64,000 nucleotides of DNA, from NCBI GenBank assembly GCA_965116565.1, contig OZ220699.1:310001-374000 (forward strand), in the 5' to 3' direction. Source of the DNA: Bin87 sp965116565. GTDB lineage: Bacteria > Chloroflexota > Dehalococcoidia > Lucifugimonadales > UBA3495. Under the pieces are notes generated by a model that saw only the letters and a program-made list of their open reading frames with translations, made no database searches and had not been told where the DNA came from. Each line of letters starts with the position of its first letter. Positions within the stretch are counted from its first letter, which is position 1. Position numbers and translations under genes: made by a program. Below, piece after piece: positions 49,069-57,636 of the stretch.

Positions 49069-50244
49069 CTACGCGCTCCCTCCGTCGGCGCGAAGCGCCG
49101 CGGACAACCGCCGGATTCCCTCGGCCAGTTCGTCGGTCTCGTAGAGGGAGATGCTGATGCGCAGGGCATCGGTGAATCCGCCCGACGCGGAGAAGGCCGT
49201 GCCCGGACGGTAGGACACCCCGGACTCGCGGGCCGTGGTGAGCAACGCATCGGTGTCGGGGCCATCGTTCATGGTCAGCCAGTAGAAGTACCCGCCGCCG
49301 GGTGGGTTGAACCGGACCGTGTCGGCGAACTCGGCGCGCAGCAGGTCGGCAACATCATCGTGACGCTGGCCGTACACCCGTCGGAGGGTGTCAACGTTCT
49401 CTTGCAGCGAACCCGACTCCAGCATGGCGTGCGCCAGGGTGGCGGCGAAGTGGCTCAGGCCGCCGCCGCTGGCCGCGACCCCGGAATCGACGAACCGCCG
49501 GATGATATGCGGGTTGGCGTGGACCCAGCCCAGGCGCAGGCCCGGGGACAGTATCTTGGAGAACGATCCCAGCGATATGACGCAGCCGTCGGGTGAGTCG
49601 TCCAGCATGGCCATGGGCGGAGGCGGCAGCGCCCCGTAGTGGAGGAGTTGGTACACCTCGTCGGCGATGACGGTGAAATGGTGGCGTTGCGCCAACTCGA
49701 GCAGGTGGCGGCGGCGTTGCAACGGGAGCACGGAACCGTTGGGGTTCTGGTAGGTGGGGATGGTGTAGAGCAGTTTGGGCCGCAGGGACGCGTTGGCCGC
49801 CAGCATCGCCTCGAGCGCGTTGGTGTCCAGTCCGTCGGCGTCGGTGGGCACGCCCACGACATTGAGGCCGTGGTCGACGAAGATCTGCCCGATGAGGTAG
49901 TAGGTGGGTTCCTCGACGATGACCGTATCGCCGGAGGTTGAGTAGAGGGTTGTTGCCAGGTCGATGGCAGCGGACGCGCCGGCGGTCAGGAACAGGGATT
50001 CCGGGGCGACCGCACCGCCGTAGGATTCCTCGTTCGACAGGTATCCGGACAACGATTCAAGCAGAGGTCCGAAACCCTGCACTGCGCCATACTGAAGGGG
50101 CACGGCGCAGTGTTTCCCCAGAACGGAATCGGCGGCGGCGGCGAGGGCATCGGTGGGATGCAGGCGCGGCGACGGGTGTCCCCAGCCCAGGTCGATTACG
50201 CCGTCGGGTATGGAGATGAGGAGGGAGGGTAGCGGAGTGGTCAT
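49069..50244 (-). CDS. PLP-dependent aminotransferase (class I/II, MocR-domain type)
   Basis: 391 residues from ATG 50244. DLGWGHPSPRLHPTDAL, LQYGAVQGFGPLLESLSGYL and TYQNPNGSVLPLQRRRHLLE resemble the LysN / 2-aminoadipate aminotransferase group; the PLP lysine is in ISLGSFSKILSPGLRLGW. There is no N-terminal GntR domain, so it is the enzyme alone. An alternative start lies eight codons upstream. Confidence 0.88.
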   Translation of the reverse strand: MTTPLPSLLISIPDGVIDLGWGHPSPRLHPTDALAAAADSVLGKHCAVPLQYGAVQGFGPLLESLSGYLSNEESYGGAVAPESLFLTAGASAAIDLATTLYSTSGDTVIVEEPTYYLIGQIFVDHGLNVVGVPTDADGLDTNALEAMLAANASLRPKLLYTIPTYQNPNGSVLPLQRRRHLLELAQRHHFTVIADEVYQLLHYGALPPPPMAMLDDSPDGCVISLGSFSKILSPGLRLGWVHANPHIIRRFVDSGVAASGGGLSHFAATLAHAMLESGSLQENVDTLRRVYGQRHDDVADLLRAEFADTVRFNPPGGGYFYWLTMNDGPDTDALLTTARESGVSYRPGTAFSASGGFTDALRISISLYETDELAEGIRRLSAALRADGGSA

Positions 50245-50417
50245 GGCGTGTGTCTCTTTGCAATGCACGCCGGGCCGTCAGCGCATCCGGGCCCGGGCGG
50301 GTTGGCATTGTACTCCAACGCAACGCAATTCGAGCCTTTCCCTTTGACACGAGGATTCCTGAGTGCGATGCAATGTCGAACGTATCGACGGCGCGTCCGG
50401 ATTCCCCTGTCGCAGTT

Positions 50418-51398
50418 CTAATCGGCATCTCTCATGCGTTGTCGTTGGCGGCCCATGACGGAGCGGGACATGCGGGGACGAGCCGACATTATGCGACCGT
50501 CAACGGCCACCAATCCGGCCGCCAGCAGTGCACACCCCACGAAGTGCCGGAGGTCCAATCGCTCACCCAGGACCGTCACTCCCAGGATGATGGCGGTGAC
50601 CGGCATGAGTAGTGTGACCAGCATTGAATTGGTTGCCCCTGCGGATGCAAGAAGGCGGAAATATAAAATGCTCGCCAATGCCGTTGACAGCAAAGACAAT
50701 CCGGCGATGGCGGCGGCGGTTTCCCAACTGGGTAACGGCCCAGTCCAGGGATGCTCGATAACAAGGGCGAATGGCGCCATTATCAATGCCGCTGCGGTCA
50801 TTTGACCGGCGGCCGTCACAAACACGTTGACGCCGATCCGGCGGAAATCACGGGTGAAAAATCGGCGCGCGAAAACTCCGGAAAATGCGTAGGACCAGGT
50901 TGCGCCCCACACCGCAAGCTCACCACTCAGACGAATTCCGAGCCCATGGAGCGCATCCACGCCAATAATCATGAGCACGCCGGCGAAAGCTATGACCACG
51001 CCTACCAGGCGATGGAGGCGTATCCGTTCATCGGGAGTAAAGAAGTGAGCCACGATCGTGGTCGAAAACGGAGTAGTAGCGTTGAAGATGGATGCCAAGC
51101 CACTGTCGATGTGGGTCTGACCCCAGGCCACGAGCGCAAACGGGATGGCAAGATTCAGGAGCCCCATCACCAGGAAATTGCGCCACAAGACCAGGTTGGC
51201 AGGGATTTTCATCCCGACAGCCCGCACGAGCAGGTTCAGCGCCAGCGCCCCGAGTCCCACCCGCAGGCACGCAACGGTGATGGGCGGCAAATCTTGCAGC
51301 GCGATGGCAACGAAGAAAAATGATCCGCCCCAAAGGATGGAGAGAGTGATCAACATGGCCCATTCTGAGGGGCTCATGGTGCGCCTGACTGAGTGCAT
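50418..51398 (-). CDS. EamA/DMT-family transporter
   Basis: 326 residues, ten membrane helices in two EamA repeats: WAMLITLSILWGGSFFFVAIAL, PITVACLRVGLGALAL in the first; AVWGATWSYAFSGVFARRFF and LVTLLMPVTAIILGVTVLGE in the second. Probable metabolite exporter. Start ATG 51398 or 51377. Confidence 0.9.
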   Translation of the reverse strand: MHSVRRTMSPSEWAMLITLSILWGGSFFFVAIALQDLPPITVACLRVGLGALALNLLVRAVGMKIPANLVLWRNFLVMGLLNLAIPFALVAWGQTHIDSGLASIFNATTPFSTTIVAHFFTPDERIRLHRLVGVVIAFAGVLMIIGVDALHGLGIRLSGELAVWGATWSYAFSGVFARRFFTRDFRRIGVNVFVTAAGQMTAAALIMAPFALVIEHPWTGPLPSWETAAAIAGLSLLSTALASILYFRLLASAGATNSMLVTLLMPVTAIILGVTVLGERLDLRHFVGCALLAAGLVAVDGRIMSARPRMSRSVMGRQRQRMRDAD

Positions 51399-51560
51399 GT
51401 AAGTTGGCTGCCCGGTTGCCGTCGAATCGCCGAAAGAACCGCGCATCCAGACGGGTGCGCGGCGAGTGGTCGAAGTTTATCCGGGCACCCACACGGACGC
51501 CCCGGACAAAAAGGGGCGCAATACTATCGCGGGCGGATTCCCGGGTCAACCCGGGAGCAG

Positions 51561-51592
51561 AAAAAAGGCCGGCGGGAGTAATCCCGCCGGCC
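51561..51592 (-). terminator. Rho-independent terminator of RdhA-like gene 2
   Basis: Minus strand: GGCCGGCGGGA-TTAC-TCCCGCCGGCC then TTTTTT, 35 bases after the stop. Confidence 0.9.
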
Positions 51593-51626
51593 CATTTAGC
51601 CGGTGTGGCTGGTGAGAACTGGGCTA

Positions 51627-52904
51627 CTAGATGTAGTCCTGGTCCTCGGCCATCATCGCCAGAACGTCGCCGCTCTGCAGCTGGATGGCGCGCTGGATCT
51701 GGAGTTTGAGATCGTCGATCATGTCGTCGGGGATCTCGCCGTCGTTCTCGCGAGCAACTTCCTTCATGGAGTCGAAGGCCCACTCGTCGGAGTTACCGTG
51801 GGGCATTTCGAAGAAGTCGCGCTCGAACACCGGGAGTTCGCCGGGGCCGAAGTAGCCCTTGCCTTCCAGGTTGTAGCCTTCGAGGTCGTGGGTGCCCTTG
51901 CCGAGGACCTGACCGGTGGCGGCATAGTGCTCCATGACGTTCTTGAGACCGTACTTCTGGATCGGGCAGACCTTCATGCAGACGCCGCAGCCGAGATAGC
52001 GGGCCATGACGGGGCGACAGCGCTTGAAGTAGAGCTTGTTCTTCTCAATTCCGCGCCACCAGATCTTGTCGCGCATGAGGGCGCGGCCGGGGCAGCGGTT
52101 CACGCAGACCTGACAAACCTGGCAGAAAGCGTGGATGCCGTAGTCGACGGGCTTGTCATAGGTGACGTTGGCGTCGGTGGTGACCATCATGATCCGGCAG
52201 CGGTTGCCGGTATGGGGGGTCAGCAGGTATCCGCATGCGCCCAGGGAGCCGAGGCCGGCGGCCACGAACATGGGGATCACAGGGCCGGTGGCATCGCTGG
52301 AGTGGATGACGTGGGCCTTGTAGCCGAGGGAGCGGATGAAGTTACCCAGTTCCAGGCCGGCAGCAGCCTGGGTCCGATAGGTGCTGGAGTGCACGATCTC
52401 GGCGTCAACGCTGGGGATGGTCTGGGTGGGCTCGAAGTCCTGTTCGAAGGCCAAGCAGATGGCGTGGGGCAGGACGGTGAAGCCGCGCTTGCTCTTGTAG
52501 TCGTACCTGGGGTCGTAGGCGGTGATGCCGACTTCCAGGTAACCCAGCTGGCGGGCCTTGTCCTTGATGAGCTGGGAGATGTCCTCGCCGGTGGGCTCAG
52601 CAGTGGGATCCATCTCGGCGGTCGCGCGACCGGCCATGATCAGGTTGCTGTTGAGCTTGTCGTGCTCCTTGCGGATCTCACGCATTTCGGCGTGGAGGTC
52701 GCGCAGGGTGTTCGCCCAGTCGCGGGATGCGCGCTCGGTGATGTTCATGGTTTCCAGCGGATACTCGCGGGCGTACCAGTCGATCTCGCGGGCGGTTGCC
52801 GGAATGCCGGGAACGGTTTCGAGTTCCTCAGGAACCGGAATGTTGACTTCGGAGTCCCCCCAGTGTCTTCCAGGACGGACTACCTCGTGCCCAATGGTAA
52901 GCAT
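51627..52904 (-). CDS. Reductive-dehalogenase-like / QueG-like Fe-S protein, copy 2 (cytosolic)
   Basis: 425 residues, closely similar to copy 1 along its length; the middle (from HAFCQVCQVC through GVCMKVCPIQKYG) is nearly identical, the C-terminal 60 residues differ most. Same two Fe-S motifs, no Tat signal. Divergence in the last segment and in residues 20-40 suggests different partners or substrates. Own promoter and terminator. Confidence 0.8.
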   Translation of the reverse strand: MLTIGHEVVRPGRHWGDSEVNIPVPEELETVPGIPATAREIDWYAREYPLETMNITERASRDWANTLRDLHAEMREIRKEHDKLNSNLIMAGRATAEMDPTAEPTGEDISQLIKDKARQLGYLEVGITAYDPRYDYKSKRGFTVLPHAICLAFEQDFEPTQTIPSVDAEIVHSSTYRTQAAAGLELGNFIRSLGYKAHVIHSSDATGPVIPMFVAAGLGSLGACGYLLTPHTGNRCRIMMVTTDANVTYDKPVDYGIHAFCQVCQVCVNRCPGRALMRDKIWWRGIEKNKLYFKRCRPVMARYLGCGVCMKVCPIQKYGLKNVMEHYAATGQVLGKGTHDLEGYNLEGKGYFGPGELPVFERDFFEMPHGNSDEWAFDSMKEVARENDGEIPDDMIDDLKLQIQRAIQLQSGDVLAMMAEDQDYI

Positions 52905-52958
52905 ATTAGCCTCCTCGCAGTTGGCTTTGGCCGCACAAAAGCGGTCGCATTTCGGGGC

Positions 52959-52987
52959 AATTTATACCCTTGCGATACCTTTGTCAA
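52959..52987 (-). promoter_or_regulatory. Promoter of RdhA-like gene 2
   Basis: Minus strand: TTGACA, then TAAATT at 17 bases (or TATAAA at 15). Leader about 50 bases, GAGGAGG before the ATG. Confidence 0.7.
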
Positions 52988-53156
52988 CACCGCAAAACGA
53001 CATTCCTGAGGAATTCATGCAGAGTTACGAAAATCGTCGCGTTGGCAACGGTCGATAACGGATAAGGAGGTTTGCCTGACGACACCCGAAAACAGCGGGG
53101 CTGCCCACAAATTGCATGGCGACAGCCCCGGAAAGCGCGATATTCGGTTGGCGAAC

Positions 53157-54824
53157 TCAGCCGCCCGTCCTCCGCGCGATCATGGCGTCGGCCAGGGGGC
53201 TGGCGCCGGATTTGACGGTGATGTTGACCAGCGAGGGCCGTCCCGAGTTGATGGCGCGCTCCACGGCCGGGGCCACGTCGTCGGGCTGTTCCACCAGTTC
53301 CGCGTAGCCGCCGATGCCCTCCACCACCTGGTCGTAGCGAACTCCGGGGCGCAGCGCGGTTCCCACGTCGCGGCCGAAGTAGGCGAGCTGGAAAGTGCGG
53401 TCGATGCCCCAGTTGCCGTCGTTGCCCATGATGCCGGTGATGGGCAGGTTGTGGCGGATGCAGGTGTCGTATTCCATTGAATAGAATCCGAATGACCCGT
53501 CGCCCATGAAGGCCAGCACCTTGCTGTCCGGGTAGGCCAGCTTGGCGGCCATGGCGTAGGGTATTGCCCCGCCGAGATGGCTGAGCGGCCCCAGGCGCAT
53601 GAAGTGCCCCGGAGAGCGGGCGGGCAGGTAGCAGCGGCCCCACTGCACGTAGTCGCCGCCGTCCAGCACGATGAACGTGTTTTCGTCCACCAGGTGCTCG
53701 ATGCGGGTGTACACGTCCAGCGGGTGCATGGGCGCTTCGTTGGTGGCGTTGCTGCGCAGGCTGTCGAGCCAGGCGTCCTGTTCGGCCTTGAGGGACTCGA
53801 TCCACGGGCCGACGTTGCGGTTGAGCCGGCCGGCGCCGGCCAGTTGGTCGACGATTGCGCCCAGGTCGCCCAGCAGGCCCACGGCGACGCCCCGGTTGCG
53901 GCCGATCTCGGCGGGCGACGGGTCGGCCTGGATCAGCCTGGCGTCGGCGTCGAAGATGCCGCCGTAGCGATAGCGGTGGTCCAGGCGCTTGCCCAGGAGC
54001 AGGACCACGTCGGCCTCGCGGAATTTCCGGGCCGTCCGGTTCAGCGCGCCGTCGGCGTAGCCGAAGCACAGGGGATGCAGGTCGTCGATGAGGCCGCGGG
54101 CCTGCTCGACGGTGAAGATGGGCGCGCCATATGCCTCGGCGAGAGCCTCAAGCTGTTTCGGCTCCACGGAGTAGCGGGCCGGGTTGCCGACGATGATGAC
54201 GGGACGCTGGGCGTTGGCCAGCAGGTTCGCCGCCTGCTCGATGAGCGCAGGGTCGCCCTGGGGTCGGCCCATGCTGCGGTATTCGTGGGGCAGGTAGGGC
54301 GGCAGGTCCTCCTCGCTGATGGGGGCTTCCTGCAGGTCGATGGGGAGCGTCAGGTGGACCGGGCCGGGGCGTCCGCTCATGGCGGTGCGGAAGGCGGTGG
54401 CGACGAACTCGGGGATGCGGTTCTTCTCGTGGATCAGCCACGAGCCCTTTGAAACCGGGGCGGCCATGGCGACCTGGTCGATCTCCTGGAAGGTGGCCTG
54501 GCCCTTTTCGGGGAGTTCGGCGCAGCCGGCGACGAAGATGACGGGACTCTCGGAGGTGTAGATGGCAGGCAGGCCGGAGATGGCGTTGGCGAAGCCGGGG
54601 CCGCCGGTGAACATGGCGACGGCGGGCTGGCCGGTGATGCGGGCGTAGCCGTCGGCCATGTGCATGGCCGCGCCCTCGTGGCGGGCGTCGATAAACTCGA
54701 TGCCCTCATCGGCGGCGGCGTCCACCAGGGGGAGGATGGTGTCGCCCACGATGGTGAAGACCTTCTGCACGCCCTCCTGCTTGAGGCATCGGATAAAGAG
54801 GTGGCCCCCGTTCAGCTCGGGCAT
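53157..54824 (-). CDS. Thiamine-diphosphate-dependent enzyme (acetolactate synthase/decarboxylase superfamily)
   Basis: 555 residues with the three ThDP-family domains. FIDARHEGAAMHMADGYAR contains the catalytic Glu; the central domain runs about 190-330; the ThDP site is MGDGSFGFYSMEYDTCIRHN followed by GIMGNDGNWG. Its acceptor and donor are not evident: relatives include acetolactate synthase, oxalyl-CoA decarboxylase, benzaldehyde lyase and 2-hydroxyacyl-CoA lyase. No ilvN-like subunit beside it argues against acetolactate synthase. Confidence 0.88.
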   Translation of the reverse strand: MPELNGGHLFIRCLKQEGVQKVFTIVGDTILPLVDAAADEGIEFIDARHEGAAMHMADGYARITGQPAVAMFTGGPGFANAISGLPAIYTSESPVIFVAGCAELPEKGQATFQEIDQVAMAAPVSKGSWLIHEKNRIPEFVATAFRTAMSGRPGPVHLTLPIDLQEAPISEEDLPPYLPHEYRSMGRPQGDPALIEQAANLLANAQRPVIIVGNPARYSVEPKQLEALAEAYGAPIFTVEQARGLIDDLHPLCFGYADGALNRTARKFREADVVLLLGKRLDHRYRYGGIFDADARLIQADPSPAEIGRNRGVAVGLLGDLGAIVDQLAGAGRLNRNVGPWIESLKAEQDAWLDSLRSNATNEAPMHPLDVYTRIEHLVDENTFIVLDGGDYVQWGRCYLPARSPGHFMRLGPLSHLGGAIPYAMAAKLAYPDSKVLAFMGDGSFGFYSMEYDTCIRHNLPITGIMGNDGNWGIDRTFQLAYFGRDVGTALRPGVRYDQVVEGIGGYAELVEQPDDVAPAVERAINSGRPSLVNITVKSGASPLADAMIARRTGG

Positions 54825-55143
54825 GGATGCAACTCCTTATATGGGGATGGTTTTTGCAAATGAACGGCCCGCAGGAACAGGGCAATCGCGTCTTGCGGCA
54901 ATTGGCATAATCAGCTCGCTCGAACAGTCTTTACGTTGATACTGGCCCGTCACCGGCGGCTTTCCAGATACTGCGATTCAGTCCCATTGGGTTACAAGTC
55001 GGCGAACGCAAGTCTCATCAACGCATGTTTTGACCGTCGAAAGTGGCTGTGCCCCGGGGCTTGATACGGCATCATCGGGAGCCCAATTCAGACGCGATTG
55101 CCCTGCCCGTAGGGACGGGCCGGACAATCTTATCATAGCCCCA
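54825..55143. other. Non-coding gap upstream of the ThDP gene and the PIN pair
   Basis: No gene supported. A small hairpin GCCCGT-AGGG-ACGGGC lies near 55106-55121. Confidence 0.5.
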
Positions 55144-55152
55144 TGCTATAAT
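55144..55152 (+). promoter_or_regulatory. Extended -10 promoter TGCTATAAT of the PIN pair
   Basis: Perfect extended -10, 36 bases ahead of the GTG at 55189. Confidence 0.55.
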
Positions 55153-55188
55153 TCGGCTACAATCGCTCAGCGGCGGGGGCTACCCACT

Positions 55189-55449
55189 GTGACCACTCCT
55201 GAAAACAACGAATCGACCGAACAGAGTGAGAACGTAGCTGCCGAAGAAAAGCGTCAAAAAAAGCTGCCCGAATTTTGGAAAGGGTATGTCGGCATAGTGG
55301 ACAGCAGCAAGGACCCGAATGCCGGCACATATCGCTCGTCAGCATCCAAATACGGCCAGGAGTACAGCGACCTACTCTGGGATGAGTACCAACGCGACCA
55401 GGCTGAGGCGAAACTTCGATACGAACGCGAACGCAAGCAACAGCAATGA
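55189..55449 (+). CDS. Small charged protein paired with a PIN gene (candidate antitoxin)
   Basis: 86 residues from GTG 55189 behind GGGGG. Hydrophilic, with PEFWKGYVGIVDSSKDPNAG and a C-terminal helix very rich in Arg, Lys, Glu and Gln. No family recognised. Overlaps the PIN gene by four bases (ATGA). Confidence 0.65.
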   Translation: MTTPENNESTEQSENVAAEEKRQKKLPEFWKGYVGIVDSSKDPNAGTYRSSASKYGQEYSDLLWDEYQRDQAEAKLRYERERKQQQ

Positions 55450-55847
55450 CGCTGACCGACACCGGGCCGTTGGTCGGATTAATCAATGTTGCTGACCAGC
55501 ATCATACCCGATGCGTTGCAGCGTTACCGGAGGAGCCGCTGCTGACCACTTGGCCTTGCTTCACCGAGGCTATGCACCTGCTCTGGCGGGACGGCGGCTA
55601 TCGCTACCAGGCCGCGCTATGGAATATGTACCGTGATGGCAGGTTGGTTCTGCACGAACCAAAGCCGGCGGAGATTCTCCGTATGACCCAGCTAATGGAG
55701 CGGTACCGGGATTTGCCCATGGATCTAGCAGATGCTTCGCTGGTAGCAACGGCAGAAAGGCTGGGATTGCGAAGCGTGTTTACCGTTGACCGCCAGTTCT
55801 ATGTTTATCGTCTAGAGGACGGGGCCGCGTTGGAGGTGGTGCCGTAA
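55446..55847 (+). CDS. PIN-domain protein (VapC-like RNase toxin)
   Basis: 133 residues. TLTDTGPLVGLINVAD gives D5, PCFTEAMHLL the Glu, LADASLVATAERLG and VFTVDRQFYVYR the later acids. Coupled to the preceding small gene. Confidence 0.83.
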   Translation: MTLTDTGPLVGLINVADQHHTRCVAALPEEPLLTTWPCFTEAMHLLWRDGGYRYQAALWNMYRDGRLVLHEPKPAEILRMTQLMERYRDLPMDLADASLVATAERLGLRSVFTVDRQFYVYRLEDGAALEVVP

Positions 55848-55865
55848 AAGGAGACGATCATCCCC

Positions 55866-55895
55866 GTGGGCACGCTCCACGTCATCACCACTCCC
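55866..55895. repeat. Displaced copy of the rsmI 5' end
   Basis: 30 bases matching 56800-56829 (rsmI codons 1-10) at 25 positions, including 11 identical bases at the start. Reads MGTLHVITTP against MGTLYVIGTP. Confidence 0.75.
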
Positions 55896-55946
55896 GCGCG
55901 CCCATGCTGCAATCCAGCCATGTCGCCCCATGCGGCGAGGTTCGCC

Positions 55947-56729
55947 ATGACCACCAAACCGACGAAAACCACCCGGCCGGACGACAACCCCTACGGGCTG
56001 ACCGTGCTGCCCGATCCGCCCAAGCCGCCCAAGCCGCCCGACGCCATGTATCGACGTCCCCATGTCGCGAAGATGGACCAGGTCCTGCGCGCCCACTTCG
56101 GCCGACGCCCCAACATGCTCGTGTCCGGCGAAGGTTACCTGTGCGACGTGCCCGGCAAAGCGCGTCGTTCGCCCAATCCTGACCTGATCGTATCCTTCAA
56201 CCTCGGCATACCCCCGGGCGAGATTGAGAGCGTGGCCAACGGGTACACGATCAGCGAAGTCGGCAAGCCGCCGGAGTTCGTGCTGGAGGTGGCGTCGGAG
56301 ACCACCGCCCGCCGGGACGAGACCGTCAACCGTGACACCTGTGCCCGATTCGGAGTGTCGGAATACTGGCGGTTTGATTGCACCGGCGGCCGCTACTACG
56401 TGGCAGCGCTGGCCGGGGATACGCTGGTCGATGGGGCGTACCGGCCCATACCCGTTGAGACGGGAAGCGACGGCATTATCAGGGGATACAGCCCGGCGTT
56501 GGGGCTGGAGCTGCATGCGGCATACTGGCAGACGGTCAATCGGTTGGGTTGGCCGATTTCCGATTGGGAACATCGCATGCGGGATTGGCAGCTGAGGTTC
56601 TGGAACCCGGCTACGGAGACATACCTGCCGGACCTGCTGGACGCGCTGGAATCCTTGGCCGCAGAACGGGCGGAGCGGCTGGCTGTGGAGGAAGAGCTGC
56701 GCCGGCTGCGGGCGGAGTTGGGGCGGTAG
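55947..56729 (+). CDS. Uma2-family (DUF820) putative endonuclease, copy 1
   Basis: 260 residues from ATG 55947; an in-frame GTG at 55866 would add the rsmI-like stub. PD-(D/E)XK-like core: RSPNPDLIVSFN and PEFVLEVASETTARRDETVNRDT, then FGVSEYWRFD and a C-terminal coiled coil. Uma2 proteins are numerous in Chloroflexota and cyanobacteria; role uncertain. It lies between two copies of the rsmI start. Confidence 0.8.
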   Translation: MTTKPTKTTRPDDNPYGLTVLPDPPKPPKPPDAMYRRPHVAKMDQVLRAHFGRRPNMLVSGEGYLCDVPGKARRSPNPDLIVSFNLGIPPGEIESVANGYTISEVGKPPEFVLEVASETTARRDETVNRDTCARFGVSEYWRFDCTGGRYYVAALAGDTLVDGAYRPIPVETGSDGIIRGYSPALGLELHAAYWQTVNRLGWPISDWEHRMRDWQLRFWNPATETYLPDLLDALESLAAERAERLAVEEELRRLRAELGR

Positions 56730-56787
56730 CATAGGATCGCTTGCCAGTTCGTGACCGTCACGGCGCTGGTTCCGGTCCCAGAATCGC

Positions 56788-56793
56788 TATACT
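56788..56793 (+). promoter_or_regulatory. TATACT -10 of rsmI
   Basis: Its end lies six bases from the GTG start at 56800, so the mRNA is predicted to be leaderless. Confidence 0.5.
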
Positions 56794-56799
56794 CCCCGC

Positions 56800-56829
56800 G
56801 TGGGCACGCTATACGTTATCGGCACTCCC
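56800..56829. repeat. Resident copy of the rsmI 5' end
   Basis: Partner of 55866-55895. Confidence 0.75.
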
Positions 56830-57636
56830 ATTGGGAATTTGGAGGACATCACCGTGCGGGCGGCGCGGATTCTGGCGTCGGCGCCGCTGGTGGCGGCTGA
56901 GGATACGCGGGTTACGCGCCGGCTGTTGGCGCATCTGGACGCCAGGGCTCGGGTGGTGAGTTGCAATGAGCACAACTGGAGCCGACGGGTGCCGGCGCTG
57001 CTGGAGGCGTTGGGATCGGGCGACGTTGCGCTGGTGACGGACGCGGGGTCGCCGGGCATCAGCGACCCGGGCGCGGGCGTGGTGGCCGCGGTTGCCGAGG
57101 CCGGCTACGAGGTGGTCAGCGTGCCGGGGGTTTCGGCGGTTTCGGCGGCGCTGTCCGTCGCCGGGTTCCCCGCCGACCGGTTCATGTTCCTGGGGTTTCT
57201 GCCCCGCCGGAGGTCGGAACGGGCGGCGACACTGACGGATGCCGCTGGACTGGGTCAGACGCTGGTGATCTTTGAGGCGCCGCATCGGGTGCGGGCCACG
57301 TTGAGCGACATCGCGGGTGTGCTGAACGACCCGCCGCTGGCGGTGTGCCGGGAGCTTACCAAGCTGCACGAGGAGGTGTGGCGCGGACTGGCGTCTGATG
57401 CGGTGGACCACTTCGCAGAACCGCGGGGCGAGTTCACCATTGTGGTGGGACCAACGGCATCTGAGGAAACGGCGGTTGCCGGCGAGCCGACCATTACCGT
57501 CGAGGCGGCACGGGAGGCGTTGACGCAGCGGCGGGCCGCCGGCATGCGTGGGCGCGAGGCCGTGGCCGAGGTCGTTGCGGCCACCGGGCTCCCGCGCCGG
57601 ATTGTGTACGCGCTGTGGGTGGAGACGGGCGGCTAG
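56800..57636 (+). CDS. rsmI: 16S rRNA (cytidine1402-2'-O)-methyltransferase
   Basis: 278 residues from GTG 56800. MGTLYVIGTPIGNLEDITVRA, AAEDTRVTRRLLAHL, LVTDAGSPGISDPG and LVIFEAPHRVRATLSD match RsmI along its length. Methylates C1402 of 16S rRNA with SAM. Its last codons overlap the end of the convergent Uma2 gene by four bases. Confidence 0.95.
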   Translation: MGTLYVIGTPIGNLEDITVRAARILASAPLVAAEDTRVTRRLLAHLDARARVVSCNEHNWSRRVPALLEALGSGDVALVTDAGSPGISDPGAGVVAAVAEAGYEVVSVPGVSAVSAALSVAGFPADRFMFLGFLPRRRSERAATLTDAAGLGQTLVIFEAPHRVRATLSDIAGVLNDPPLAVCRELTKLHEEVWRGLASDAVDHFAEPRGEFTIVVGPTASEETAVAGEPTITVEAAREALTQRRAAGMRGREAVAEVVAATGLPRRIVYALWVETGG

